Shown: positions 46,151 through 58,706 of the stretch, piece after piece | Layout: the number at the start of each line of letters is the position of its first letter | Position numbering within the stretch: the stretch's first letter is position 1 | Source of the DNA: Bactericera cockerelli | Lineage: Eukaryota > Arthropoda > Insecta > Hemiptera > Triozidae | Assembly: GCA_024516035.1 (NCBI GenBank) | Contig: CM044958.1 | Coordinates: forward strand, 24,993,900 to 25,057,899 | DNA: 64,000 bases | Direction: 5' to 3' | The notes under the pieces: generated by a model | The model's input: the letters and a program-made list of their open reading frames with translations, nothing else | Databases searched by the model: none | Told to the model about the DNA's origin: nothing | Program-made: the position numbers and the translations under genes

Positions 46151-46987
46151 TGTTCTTTTCACTCTCCTCTCATCCTTTCCGTCTTTTCGTACCCTCTTCC
46201 CCCTCCACCTTCTATCTGTCTCTGCCTAAAACTTTCCATGTCTTGCGAAATTATGTCGAGAAAAGTAACTATAGTCCCTAATTTATTTATCTGTTCGTAG
46301 ACAAGTTTTTTCCCGTCTCAATTTCCTTTCACCGTCTTCTTCTATTTCTCATTTCATGTCTCATTCATCAAACAGGATTTCTCACTCGCCAATTAATTTC
46401 GTTAATTACCTACTATACTTATTTCAGAAACAAAAGGACACTTGTTGGCGTGGAATACCATGCTTTACTTAACTTTCATTTACTACACGAAGTTTTTAAC
46501 AAGAAAAGGTACTTACCTAATTATTGTTTGCTTTCATCAGAGATATTGGTTTCCGATGGTTTCTTTAATATCGAAATTCAAAGTTCTCATTATCAAACTT
46601 TTAACGTTTAATTAATTTTCTCCTGGTAATTTCGTCTACCTACCAAAAAAGGCCATTTTATCTAACATTCTCCCTATCCCTTTAAAGTCTTGTATGAATA
46701 CCTTGAAGTATTCCCTTAGAGGTCATTGTGCTTTTCGTACATCATAATTATGAAAACCCCAAGAAACTACAAGCCCATCAATTAGTCATCATTTCGTAAA
46801 TTTTACCAGGAAATCTAGGCCCAAAAGTTTAGATATAAAAAGCTCTTTCCTCTTAACAAGATAAAAAAGGCCCCATTCTCAGAGTTGCCTGCCTCCGTGG
46901 GGAGGAGGTGTAACAAAACTTTTTGTATCTCAATGTGCGAGGGAAATTTCATTGTTTATTTATTACTCTCCCCTGTCTAAACTACTC

Positions 46988-47046
46988 CTTCTCTCTCTCT
47001 CTCTCTCTCCCTCTCTCTCTCTCCTATCTCTCTCTCTCTCTCGCTC
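46988..47046. repeat. CT microsatellite
   Basis: A run of CTCTCT with single interruptions. A similar CT-rich stretch is at 44945-44995. Confidence 0.95.
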
Positions 47047-47145
47047 TCATTGCTCTTTTTTCTCTTACAAGTTTTAGATGAAATAAATTAGGTATTAAAT
47101 GGGTTACATTGTAACTAATTTAGTTGTATTAGTTTAAGTTAAAGT

Positions 47146-47287
47146 TAGCATATTTGTGTTAATCACTTTCGTGATATCACAACAACTCAAACTCGCTTTA
47201 CCAAATCTCCGCTGAAACCGGGACTTGAACCACCGACCTCCAGTTTACAAGTCCGCTGCCTTATCGATCAAGCTACTGAGGTCGGCC
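47146..47287 (-). mobile_element. SINE T1 copy
   Basis: Inverse T1 with TTATCGATCAAGCTACTGAG at the head and GCATATTTGTGTTAATCACT at the tail. CTAATTTAGTT flanks both sides as the probable target duplication. Confidence 0.87.
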
Positions 47288-47828
47288 TAATTTAGTTATA
47301 GAATTTGAAGAAATTTTTTCTATCGAATTACTTATTTGTTTCTAGACCAAGACAAGTTTGTCGAGCAAAGAGTTGCTGGAGGATCGGGAAATTCGTCTCA
47401 GGAAAATGTCTCCCGAGGGGCTCTGTCATTTTTTCCCCGGTCTCGACTTTTACGCTATCGTAACAGTTGAGAACAACTTTGCCTTCTCCTCCAAGTGTCA
47501 CCGAATTTTCAGTTAACACGTAGCGCCCCTAAGAGACCTTCCGCCAAAAATGAAATGAAAAAACTTCGCTTTGTACATGAAGAAAAATAAAATATGAGCT
47601 TAGCAAAATAAAATACCTACCTTATTATACATATAAAATAATAAAAATTGTTTTATAATAATTTGACATTTTTCTTATCAAGAAACTTGATACAACAACT
47701 GAAATGTCTATTGTTTGTCTGACTTCAGCAGCAAACACCATCACATGGACCTTGATTACTGTGTCCTGGGTTCTTTTATTTTCCTTAAAATCGTCGCATT
47801 AATGTGTAATAAATAACACTAATAACTA

Positions 47829-49481
47829 CAGGGTGTCCCACCAAACTTGGACACCTCAAGTTACTCGGCCCCTGAAAGAGTTTTTGAAAAATAAAAAAAT
47901 CTAGGGTACATGTGCTAATTATGCGGTCTCAGTTATGAAATTTTTTTTATACAGGGTGGTTCAAAAGTCAGAAATTGAGGTGTCAACTTTCGATTTTTAA
48001 ATGGATCGACCTGAATTTTATTTGATAATTTTACTTCTAAATGATTCCTGAGTACTTTTTTAAACAAAAATATTACATACAGGGTGGTTTTTTTTCGACC
48101 AATTTTTTTTCTAAATCTTGAATAACTCAAGTTCGGTTAATTTTTTCGATAACAAGAATAGAATGTGTTTGTGTAATGAATACACGCACTTTCAATTGGC
48201 ATCAAAAATTTTTATACAGGGTGGTTCACAAGTGAAATAATGACTTGATTTTTTTTAAAACCGAGTTTTTTTAATTTTTTATTTAGGATTAATGATTCTC
48301 GTCTAATTTTACACATTTTTCGTTAGTCATATCGAAAAACAAAACTAAAGTGTTGTACAGGGTGAGACATAATTTTTTTGTAACACCCTGTATATGGGCA
48401 GTCAAAGAGACGCAAAATTAAATATAAAGACTAAATATGCAAGAAAAACTTTGATTTTTAACTAAACTAAAAAGTTATGGTGTTTTAACTAATATTGTCG
48501 CATGGACCACCCTGTAGATATTTTCTTAAACTATCATGTAGGTACTCTAAGTTGTATAAAATTCAACGAACACTTAGAATCATGTGGGAAAAACAAGTAA
48601 AAAACACGAATTTGAAGCCATTTTCAATTTGGTGTCCACACTGAATGATTTTAAAACTTGAAATAAAAAGTAGGTAGGTGTTGACACAAAATTGAGCATG
48701 GCTTTTGAAATTCATTTTTTTTCTTTCAGATTTGGACTCCTCGTTGAATTTTAGACAGTTTCGACTACCCATATGATGTTTTAAGAAAATATCTACAGGG
48801 TGGTCCATGCGACAATATTAGTTAAAACACCATAACTTTTTAGTTTAGTTAAAAATCAAAAATTTTCTTGCATATTTAGTCTTTATATTTAATTTTGCGT
48901 CTCTTTGATTGCCCATATACAGAGTGTTACAAAAAAATTATGTCTCACCCTGTACAACACTTTAGTTTTGTTTTTCGATATGACTAACGAAAAATGTGTA
49001 AAATTAGACGAGAATTATTAATCCTAAATAAAAAATTAAAAAAACTCGGTATTAAAAAAAATCAAGTCATTATTTCACTTGTGAACCACCCTGTATAAAA
49101 TTTTTTGATGCCAATTGAAAGTGCGTGTATTCATTACACAAACACATTCTATTCTTGTTATCGAAAAAATTAACCGAACTTGAGTTATTCAAGATTTAGA
49201 AAAAAAATTGGTCGAAAAAAAACCACCCTGTATGTAATATTTTTGTTTAAAAAAGTACTCAGGAATCATTTAGAAGTAAAATTATCAAATAAAATTCAGG
49301 TCGATCCATTTAAAAATCGAAAGTTGACACCTCAATTTCTGACTTTTGAACCACCCTGTATAAAAAAAATTTCATAACTGAGACCGCATAATTAGCACAT
49401 GTACCCTAGATTTTTTTATTTTTCAAAAACTCTTTCAGGGGCCGAGTAATTTGAGGTGTCCAAGTTTGGTGGGACACCCTG
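47829..49481. mobile_element. 1.65-kb palindrome built of repeated CAGGGTGG modules
   Basis: The ends are CAGGGTGTCCCACCAAACTT and its inverse, with flanking TA. The arms (47829 to about 48550; about 48780 to 49481) are almost identical, so the same 65-codon frame appears on both strands (47933-48130 minus, 49180-49377 plus). Within each arm the end-like motif TACAGGGTG recurs at 47827, 47952, 48078, 48216 and 48354, spaced 122-139 bp, and inverted at about 48385 and 48505. The 230-bp centre is unique. No transposase is present. Confidence 0.92.
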
Positions 49482-50820
49482 TATATTTTAGTTAGTTCAT
49501 TATGAGATAGTATGAGAAGAGATCGGTGGTGACAGAAAGAAAGAAACCATGGGATAAATTTAACAACACAAAATTATTTTTATTTAATTTTTAATTTTTA
49601 TTTCAGATACAACATCAATATAATTTATATTTTAATAATGAATGTTTCAACAAATATAGTAATATAATTAGGTAATAATAATATTATGTTTGATAGGTAT
49701 TGTATCGTAGGTAAAAAACACAACTTTAACACAATGGATTCTGTAGGTAAACGAAAACATTTATTTATTAGAATTATTGAGAATTTATTATAAATATGAC
49801 TGTATTAATTAGGGTAATGTGCCCTATATCGGTCCTCATCCCTATATTTGTTCCCCTCGATATCTTAACAACCACACATTGCAGTATTTCGGATTTAAAA
49901 ATATTATTAATACAAAGATGTTGATATTTTCAATTCAAAACGGAATAGTGATTTTTACAGTTTATATTTTTGGCTGAATGGATGTGCCGTAAAAACAAAA
50001 CAAGGTATCTAAATATTATTATTATTTTGAAATAAACAGTTCTTTTTCTATTTGAATAAATGAAAATGTAATAATGCTTTTTCTGTTTTTTTTTTAAAAA
50101 AAAGATTTTTTCTTTTTAAATATTGTCTTTTCTTTTACTAATATTTTTTTTTAAATTTAAAAAACAAAAATGTTATAAAACTGTATATCCATATATACTA
50201 CATATCTTTATATAAAGAAATAACATTAGCATGAACAACTAAAAAGTTAATATCAAAATTTGTTAGGGGGACGTTATTTGGGCACCTTCCCTAAAAATTA
50301 CAATCCTCGAGAGAACCCCGAGCTTTCTTACTCCACACCATATTAATCGGTGGATTTTTATTTATTTTATCGAATTATATCCTTATGAATAAATCAATAA
50401 TGAGAAATATTTTTCAAAATTTTCACATGACTGTTAAAGTCACCCGATTGAAAGCAAGGGTGAGTAATAAAGCCTGAGGTCACAGGGAACAGGAGTGATC
50501 ACAATAATTTTAGATATTCGATTTTCAAAAGAATAGGTTTTGGTCAAAAGAAGAAGTAGACATTTTTAACAACATTATACAGGGGTTATACCGAAAAAAT
50601 TCTTTTTTTCACCACTGATAAAAAAACAACAATATTTTTAGTGTTTGTTCCCGATGGTATAAGTATACATACACAGTCATATTATTCCTCTAAACAGCAG
50701 TATGTCCGCTAAAAGCATCCTTAGGAGGCACATTATTGTAATAAGTATACATTTTATTGTTTACTAGGTATTTTAAATAAAGCTAATTTTCAAAAACACA
50801 ATACTATGATATACTAGCGG
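49482..50820. other. Intergenic, no gene recognised
   Basis: AT-rich with poly-T and poly-A runs. No ORF over 60 codons appears convincing and no repeat family was recognised. Confidence 0.5.
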
Positions 50821-50847
50821 GTTACACCCGCCGCTTCGCCAGCCCAT

Positions 50848-50994
50848 CAAACACACACAACGCACACACACACCCACCCACACACACACATCCACATACA
50901 CACATCCACACACACCCACACACACGCACACACACGCACACACGCACACACCACACACACACACATACCACACCACACACACACACACACCACA

Positions 50995-51078
<84 letters not shown>

Positions 51079-51096
51079 ACACACACACACCACACA

Positions 51097-51127
<31 letters not shown>

Positions 51128-51214
51128 CACCACACCACACACACACACACACACACCACACACACCACACCCCAACCAACACACACACACACACACACAC
51201 ACACCCACACACCA

Positions 51215-51244
<30 letters not shown>
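50848..51244. repeat. CA-rich microsatellite broken by regular ACC interruptions
   Basis: About 400 bp of (CA)n with frequent CACCAC interruptions. It produces three long C/V-rich minus frames that are not genes. It is preceded by GCGGGTTACACCCGCCGCTT, probably the left end of repeat M. Confidence 0.95.
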
Positions 51245-51245
<1 letters not shown>

Positions 51246-51865
51246 AAATGTCATTTAGGTTTGAAAAAAAACCTGAATATTTTTTGTCGCCCATCTATTT
51301 TCTGGCCTTCCCCGGCGTAGCTCAAGAATGGCTCATCAGAATTTCGCGATCAATATGTCAAATGAAAGCCTAAACCCTTGCCTAAAACTTTCTCGCTCTG
51401 AGTTGATAGGTCGTCACTTCAAATTTCGAGAAAAAATGTCATTTAGGTCAAAAAACGTGAATATTTTACATGTTACCCATCCATTTTTTTACCTTACCCG
51501 GCGTAGCTCAAGAACGGCTCATCAGAAATTCGCGATCGATATGTCAATTGAAAACTCAAGCCCTTGCCTAAAACTTTCTCGCTTTGAGTTGATAGGTCGT
51601 CGCGACAAATTTCGAGAAAAAATGTCATTTATGTCAAAAAACGTGCATTTTTTTTGCGTCACCCATCTATTTTTTATCCTTACTCATTGTAGCTTAACCT
51701 CAGGGAGATATAATCTAGCCTAGAAGAATTTCCTGATCCAAGCGGACCTATGTGCAAAATTTCAGGTTTCTCGGTCAAACGGTGTGGATTTGTATAAAGA
51801 ACATACATACATACACACACACACACATACATACAGACAGCTTTCTTTTATAGATATAGATTTAG
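51245..51865 (+). repeat. Interspersed repeat M with ~180-bp internal period
   Basis: AAAATGTCATTTAGGT recurs at 51246 and 51435 and as GTCATTTATGT at about 51621. Blocks CCGGCGTAGCTCAAGAA and CTAAAACTTTCTCGCT each occur twice. The end CTCGGTCAAACGGTGTGGAT, TTGTATAAAGAACATACAT also occurs at 9160-9220. It adjoins a long CA tract on its left. Confidence 0.75.
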
Positions 51866-52940
51866 AACATCCCCATCGGAACGGAACGACCATTGAAAAT
51901 GTTACTATCAGTACATTCAATACACTTGTGCTTGAAAATTCTGCAGTGTCTTAAATTGAAATTCAAACGTTTCTATTATAGACAAGTCACAGATTACTAT
52001 TAAACAAACTTATTACAATTTGATTATTACTTTAATCTGCAATATTTAGTGATCAACTAATCAATATTATTTACAATTTATTCGTTTTGAATTTCCTAGA
52101 AAATAAGGAGACTGGTTTTGTGACTTCTAAATTTTAATCGTAGATGATCATTTAAATAAACAATAAACACAAAAATTTGTTCAAAAATCTTTCGTAAAGT
52201 TTTAATAGGACCTTTACTGAATTAAACCTAATAAAATCAACACACACGGTAAAAGACAAAGAAGATGTTTTTCTAATTCTAAAAAAGTACTAAATTTTAC
52301 AATATTAGATTCGAATATCCACATAAATATTAATATTTACAGTTAAATAAATTCTTTCGTATTTTACAATGGTATGATTACATGGGATTTCTAATGGAGG
52401 GTTATTCAGGGCAGTTGGGCACTGTATACTTTGTTTTTTCCTATTGTTTTTTTCCAACTTTGGTCCAGTCCGATTTAAAAGTTTTCCCTGCAATATTTCT
52501 GACGAAATACATACTTTAGACGAGTAGGATTTACTGCTCATTAAATTTAGATTTCATTTTCCCCTAGCAACGTTTGTTTACGTCAGTGATTTTTTCGTTT
52601 GCTCCGAAGATTTGTGTATAAAATTGTGATAATCAATTTAATTTGTGGATATTTTGAACTTTGGACTTTATAAAAACATTTTCCGAGTGATTTGCTTCAA
52701 TTTGGTGCAATCAGTTTTTTGAACATTGTTGTAATAAAAAAGTGCCCCCTTTTACGGGAAGTATATCTATAAGTTTTCAATATAACTATAGTTCTATCAA
52801 ATTTACTTACAGTGACGTCACCCAATTTGGGGAAATTTGCATTTCAGCCAGTCACTTTTGCCATCTATAAACTGTTAGTTTTGTTTTTCTGTTGCCTTGG
52901 TGTTTGTCACCATGGAGCCCTAGCTTGTTTATCAGCTGTT

Positions 52941-54548
52941 ATGACGGAGGGGAATGAAGGAGATCCCGGCGGGGGTGGCGGGAAAACTCTGCCACCGCCA
53001 AATTTGAATACTCAAGAATCAATCAGCATGGAAATTCAAAATAAAAACACTTCGCCATCTGAAGAAACACCAAAAACACAAATTCAAGATGGAAGCACTT
53101 CGTCAAATAGTGAAACAAATAAAATACAAATTCAACTTGAAAAAACTTTGTCAACTAGTGCAACGCGCACAAAGATCCTCTACAAACCTGGTATGAGGTG
53201 TGATTTATACAAATTAATTGTACAACTCAAACCCACAATAAATGAAGGTAATGAGTCTCTTCAAGGTAAGCGTAGTGGTTATCGATACATACGTAGCTTA
53301 CTACTCTCCAAACTTTTATCTGAGATCACTAACAAAAGCACTGAAATTGTGGACATCCAAAGACTGAACAGAAGTAAGTTCCTAGTATCTTGCACCACTT
53401 CCAGATGTGCAAACCTAATTATTGAGAGTGAAAAGATGAAAGAACAATTCATTGCATATATACCGGCAAATTATGTGTCACGTACCGCAATAATAAAAGA
53501 TGTCGATCTTGAACTCACGGATGATGAAATTATTGAAAATTTGGACTCCGGAGACTTTCATGTCATTCAGATTCAACGTCTGAAAAGAAAAACGTTTTTA
53601 GATGGAGATGCTAGTTATATACCTAGTACCACTGTAAAACTTGTGTTCGAAGGGCAAGATATGCCTAGCTTTGTTTATCTGTGGTATACTAAATTAAATT
53701 GTGAACCATACATTCAAAACCCAATTCAATGTTTCAGTTGCTTTCAATTTGGACACATCACCAAATCTTGCAGAAATAAAAAACTGTGCAGAAAATGTTT
53801 ACAGGAGGAAAAAGAGAACCATTCATGCGACCTGACAACTATTAAATGTTTAAACTGTTCCGGTATGCACAACTCGAACAGTAAGACTTGTCCGGAGTAT
53901 GAGAGACAGCGGGACATCAAGATCCTTATGAGTACTCGCAGCCTTTGTTACCCTGAGGCGAATGCTCTGCTTCCTCGTGCTCGCGACACTTACGCTATTC
54001 GTACAAGCAATAGATTCAATGTCCTGGACGAGAATAGAGATGATTTAACCCAATTGTCACGTAATAATTATCAAACTGAGTTTCCGCATCTAGGAGGTAA
54101 AAAACCCATACCCCATAGAAATATCACAAGGTACGTACCTCCAGCTACCCCTGACAATAAACGATTCAAAAGAAAATCTGAAAAAGAAAGCAATACCATT
54201 TTCGAAGTCAACCATAATAAGAAAAACAGACAACATTTTGAACAAATGACTAAAATGACACAACCTGACACTTATTATAAAGGAAATGAGATTTCTAAAA
54301 TGATGTACAAAGGTTGCGAAAATAATAAAGTAGATAAATCAATTAGTGAAAACCAAAAATGGTTGAATCTAAAACATCCTACCATTACTTTCAGTGGAAA
54401 TACCAACTCTAACTTATTTGAAAATGATGTCAACATGGATCAGACTTCAACTCCAGATAACTCTCAAGAAAATAATACCCACATGAATAATAATAGTCAC
54501 TATCATAGTTCGGTCTACCCTGGTAGCCCGGACCTTTCTCAACTGTGA
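52941..54548 (+). CDS. LINE B ORF1, gag-like with CCHC zinc knuckles
   Basis: 535 residues from the first in-frame ATG (MTEGNEGDPGGGGGKTLPPP). An upstream GTG-initiated extension is not needed. The N-terminal part is low-complexity and rich in S, T and E. The central part (about 85-250) resembles the RRM-like gag core (SKFLVSCTTSRCANLIIES). Zinc knuckles near residues 260-325 read CFSCFQFGHITKSC, CRKCLQEEKENHSC and CLNCSGMHNSNSKTC. The role is to bind the element RNA and package it into particles. It ends 91 bp before the ORF2 start. Confidence 0.9.
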   Translation: MTEGNEGDPGGGGGKTLPPPNLNTQESISMEIQNKNTSPSEETPKTQIQDGSTSSNSETNKIQIQLEKTLSTSATRTKILYKPGMRCDLYKLIVQLKPTINEGNESLQGKRSGYRYIRSLLLSKLLSEITNKSTEIVDIQRLNRSKFLVSCTTSRCANLIIESEKMKEQFIAYIPANYVSRTAIIKDVDLELTDDEIIENLDSGDFHVIQIQRLKRKTFLDGDASYIPSTTVKLVFEGQDMPSFVYLWYTKLNCEPYIQNPIQCFSCFQFGHITKSCRNKKLCRKCLQEEKENHSCDLTTIKCLNCSGMHNSNSKTCPEYERQRDIKILMSTRSLCYPEANALLPRARDTYAIRTSNRFNVLDENRDDLTQLSRNNYQTEFPHLGGKKPIPHRNITRYVPPATPDNKRFKRKSEKESNTIFEVNHNKKNRQHFEQMTKMTQPDTYYKGNEISKMMYKGCENNKVDKSISENQKWLNLKHPTITFSGNTNSNLFENDVNMDQTSTPDNSQENNTHMNNNSHYHSSVYPGSPDLSQL

Positions 54549-54639
54549 TATTTATTTAATTTTTTATTTGTTATTTTTGTAACAACCCGTTATTTTAATA
54601 CTATTTTAACATAGATTTATTTATCAAATTTAATCTGTT

Positions 54640-57600
54640 ATGATTAATTGCAATAATAATTTTTCAACTTTGGATAAAATAATCCAATGGAATATAAACG
54701 GGTTTCATAACAACCTAAATGAATTGAAATTAATTATTCAGAATGAATTACCGTTGCTTTTTCTCTCCAGGAAACCAACCTGCAACCCAAGGATTCTGTT
54801 TCAATAAACAGCTACCAAGTTTTTCGACAAGACTTCTGTGACGGCCGTATCGCCTGTGACGGAGTCATGATACTGGTACATAATTCATGTTATGCTCAGC
54901 GAATCACTATAAATTCGTCTAGCAGTTTGCAAGCTATTGCGGTACGTATTGTTTCAAATAAAGTAAAGAAAGACTTCACACTGTGTAGCCTGTATAACCG
55001 ATGTAATGGTCCAGTTACTGAAGAAAAAGACTTCTCTCACTTAATAGCTCAGCTCCCTAAGCCTTTCATCCTGACTGGCGATTTCAATGGACATAGTACT
55101 CTGTGGGGTAGTAACAAAACTGATAGCCAAGGCAGAGAAATTGAAAAGTTCTTCTGTCAGAATGACATACATTTACTGAACACGGGTGTACCCACTCATC
55201 TAAATAACTCATACGGTACCCTATCCGCTATTGACCTCACCTTTGTATCGCTCGCGCTTGCCACTGAAGTGACATGGTCTACTTTTGACGACTCATGTTC
55301 TTCGGATCATTTTCCAATCTCAATTAAGTTCGCTCTTGAAGTGAATGACGATCATCCTGAAGCGGAACCTAAATGGCTCTTCAAAAAAAGTAGATGGGAT
55401 ACTTATCATTCTTTAATTTCCTTCCACCACGAGCCCGGTATTCATATTTGTTCTTTTGGTACGAATATTGATGATATTATATCCAACATGAATAAAAATA
55501 TTTTGAGCGCCGCTGAAGCTTCTATTCCCAAGTTTGAAATGAAACCCAACAAGAAATATACTCCATGGTGGAACAATGAAGTTAGAGAGTTAATCAAGTT
55601 GAGGAAAAAAGCTTTCAAAAAATATAAGAAAAATCCTATTATTTTAAACTTTAACGAATACAAAAAACTAAGATCACAAGTTCGCTGTAAAATTAAAGAA
55701 AGCAAGAAAAGAAGCTGGATTAATTTCATGGACACAATCAAATACGATTTAGACAGCAAAACCATGTGGGACCACATGAAGAAATTTAAGGGAAAACAAC
55801 TCTCTCGTTCTATTCCCGCGATAATGAAAAATAATGTACTGATAAAAGATCAGCAAGAAATAGCGAATTTACTGGCGTCTCATTTTTGCGAAATTTCGGC
55901 TGATGATAAATACAACTCCGGGTTCCGATACTACAAGAAAATCAAAGAAAAAGAACCTGTACTCCTAGGGTGTGATACCTCCAGTCACCAGCTTAATATT
56001 CCTTTCTCTTTAGATGAACTTTTATTTGCTCTTAGAGGATGCAAGTCCTACGCATGCGGTCCTGATAATGTTTGTTACCCCATGATAACTAATCTTCCGA
56101 CAGATGCTCTTATCTACTTACTTAAAATCTACAATGTCATCTGGACTAACGGAATATTCCCGGAATCATGGAAAGCTTCTTTTATCGTACCTGTACTCAA
56201 ACCTAAGAAAAACCCGCTGCATACTGCCTCATATAGACCGATAGCGCTTATGAGTTGTTCCTGCAAAGTATTTGAAAAAATGATTAATAGAAGACTGACT
56301 TACCATCTTGATAAATACCAACTCATAAGTAACTTTCAAAGCGGCTCAAGGAGGATGAGGTCTACTGTTGACAATCTACTGATTTTGGAAGATGAAATAT
56401 GTAGTGCTATTAATAATAAGCAAATAACAGCTGTTATCCTACTAGACATACAGACGGCGTACAACCGCGTATGGGGACGGAAAGTCCTGCAGAAATTATC
56501 TGAATGGAATATTGGCGGTCCTATCTTCCAGTACTTGAACCATTTCTTAAATAACAATTTTATAATTATGAAATGCAGATCTTTCAAATCACCTATGAAA
56601 AAAATTCAGAACGGAATTAAACAAGGTTCGTCCTTGAGCTGTAGTATTTTTAGTATTGCTACTTGTGATCTTTCAGATTATCTCCATCCATCTGTGAAAC
56701 ATGTTATGTATGTAGATGATTTTGGAATATTCGTGTCTGGCAACAGTCCCGATGATGTCAAAGAGCCACTACAAGAATCGCTAAAGAATTTACAAGTGTG
56801 GACACGACTTAACGGTCTGGATTTCTCTGCTGAAAAGACTTGTGGTATTATCTTCAGCAGACGGTGGAAGAGAAATTCTCGACCCCCTAATTTAATATTC
56901 AAAGAGAGACACGTCAACTTCGAAGACTGTGTCAAATGGCTTGGAGTATATCTAGATAGACGTTTTACCTTTGCCGAACACATTCATTATACAAAGAGTA
57001 AAGGTCAGAAAGCCTTAAATATTCTAAAAATATTAGGCCACCCTGTATGGGGTTTGAATAGAAATTTATTACTAAGACTATATCAAGCTTATGTTCGACC
57101 CATCATGGACTATGGATGTGTACTTTATGATTCTGCTGGTGAAAAACAACTTGCTAAACTCGAACCGGTACAAAATGCTGCCATAAGATGTATCACGGGT
57201 GCTTTCCGTTCTTCCCCTGTGATAAGTTTGCAAGCTGAGTCTGGACAAATGCCGCTGAAATACAGAAGAAAACAACTCATAATAAACTATATATCCAAGC
57301 TGAAATGTAACCCATCCAACCCTGTTCATCCCCTTGTTTTCCTACAAGGCCAAACAACACCCTATAATATGGATGATAAAAAACCAAAGCCCTTATCGGT
57401 GCGCATTGGAAGCATCAATGGATTTGACATTACTAAAATAAAAAAATATGCAAAATTTGTCTATAATTTTCCACCCTGGACCTTGATTACACCCACTGTG
57501 AAATATCTATTTACTAAAAAGAAAGACACATTGTCCCCAGTTGAATGTACACAAAAATTCCTTGAATATTTAAATGAGCACAGAAACTTTATCCCTTGCT

Positions 57601-57659
57601 TTACTGATGGATCTAAATGTACCAACTCCACTGCAATGTCTTCAACAAACATTTCCTGA
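54640..57659 (+). CDS. LINE B ORF2: endonuclease-reverse transcriptase, frameshifted
   Basis: The frame opens at 54640 (KIIQWNINGFHNNLNELKLI), then loses one base near 54771 inside the string CTCTCCAGGAAACC. The long open part resumes and runs to a stop at 57657-57659. The endonuclease shows FILTGDFNGHSTLWG, YGTLSAIDLTFVS and SDHFPISIKF. The reverse transcriptase shows ASYRPIALMSCSCKVFEKMI, LLDIQTAYNRVWG, IKQGSSLSCSIFS and the catalytic YVDDF. The frame ends just after FTDGSK, the first RNase H motif. Enzyme activity needs both interruptions undone, so this copy is probably dead. Confidence 0.87.
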
Positions 57660-58248
57660 TAATATCATATGTATAAATATAAAAGGTCTACTCTCAGAAC
57701 TGAAACTAAATCACGGGGTAGAAATATTGTTCACGTGGATACCTAGTCATCAGGGTATCGCAGGCAATATTCTGGTCGACGCTGCTGCAAATGAAGCGCA
57801 CACAAATTACAACATTTTCGTCGGCGATGTGACTGCTGACGACATCCAATCCACCTACAGACACATCCCGGTAACCGAATGGAATAATGAGTGGTTAGCG
57901 ACTGGCACAAGTAATAAACTGCGTAGTGTGAAGAATAACGTCCAACCCTGGAAGTCCTCCATCAGACACAACAGAAGAGAAGAAGTTGTGCTATCCCGAC
58001 TTCGTATTGGCCACACTGCCTTGTCCCATAGTCACTTGATGGAGAAGAAAGATCCGCCCCTGTGCTCATCCTGTATGGTCCCGCTATCTGTGAATCATGT
58101 CCTATCCATATGTCCCTTGTTAGAAGATTACAGGAAGAAAGTCAGACTCAGATCCAAATGCTTGAATTGGATGCTGTCTGATAATCCCGATATTGCTACT
58201 CAAGTTATTCGTTTCTTGAGAGTTTCCAAGCTTTACAGCAAGATTTAA
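57660..58248 (+). pseudogene. LINE B ORF2 C-terminus: truncated RNase H and zinc-finger tail
   Basis: Continuing in another frame, the sequence reads DNIICINIKGLLSELKLNHG, then ILFTWIPSHQGIAGN and LVDAAANEA, the end of an RNase H domain. A C-terminal CSSCMVPLSVNHVLSICP motif typical of I- and Jockey-type LINEs follows. Between FTDGSK (about 57600) and this block the usual ~50 residues that supply the second and third catalytic acidic residues are absent. The loss is a deletion plus frame change. Confidence 0.82.
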
Positions 58249-58706
58249 TGTCCTGACATTTCTCTTGTTTAAATTTTAATTTTTGTACATACGTTGTAAA
58301 TTTAATCAGAGTCTTTGCCGATTTAAATGTAGAATTTAGTTATTCTACATTTTTACATAACTTATTTTATTTAAACATATTTTATTTTATTTTATTTTAA
58401 TCTATTCTATTTTATTACTCTCGTTATTGTTATTATCATTTATTTATTTTTTCGTTATATATTCATTGCATCTTGTAATTTACCTAATTTATCTCTCTAA
58501 ATTTATTTATTTGCTAATTTTTTTATAATTTCCATACTACCTGACTCTTGTAATTTCTAAGTACTTCTTGCAGTCAACCTTTTGCATAAATCACATGTAA
58601 ATTCTCCATTTCGATATAGCTAGAAGGTAGAGGGGCAAGGACTCTGAATGTTACAGACCTCTCTTTAAATAAACATTCATTAAAAAAAAAAAAAAAATTT
58701 AGATTT

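Larger units (their letters stand above)
52555..58694 (+). mobile_element. Nearly full-length RNase-H-type LINE (LINE B) with 12-bp target duplication
   Basis: AAATTTAGATTT occurs at 52543-52554, just before the element, and again at 58695-58706, directly after and overlapping the poly(A) tail (58682-58697). The element thus spans about 6.1 kb with a ~385-bp 5' region, ORF1, ORF2 and a ~430-bp 3' UTR. Its domain order (three CCHC knuckles in ORF1; endonuclease, RT and RNase H in ORF2) fits the I/R1 group of LINEs. Perfect duplication points to recent insertion, but ORF2 is already broken. Confidence 0.92.

Noticed and set aside
48563..48808. 81-codon minus frame in the centre of the palindrome as a transposase
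   Set aside because: No motif of any transposase; short and AT-driven.
50773..51294. C/V-rich frames of 135-173 codons
   Set aside because: Translation of a CA microsatellite in all minus frames.
52812..52940. Upstream extension of LINE B ORF1
   Set aside because: It starts at GTG; the first in-frame ATG is 52941 and the upstream part has no gag similarity.
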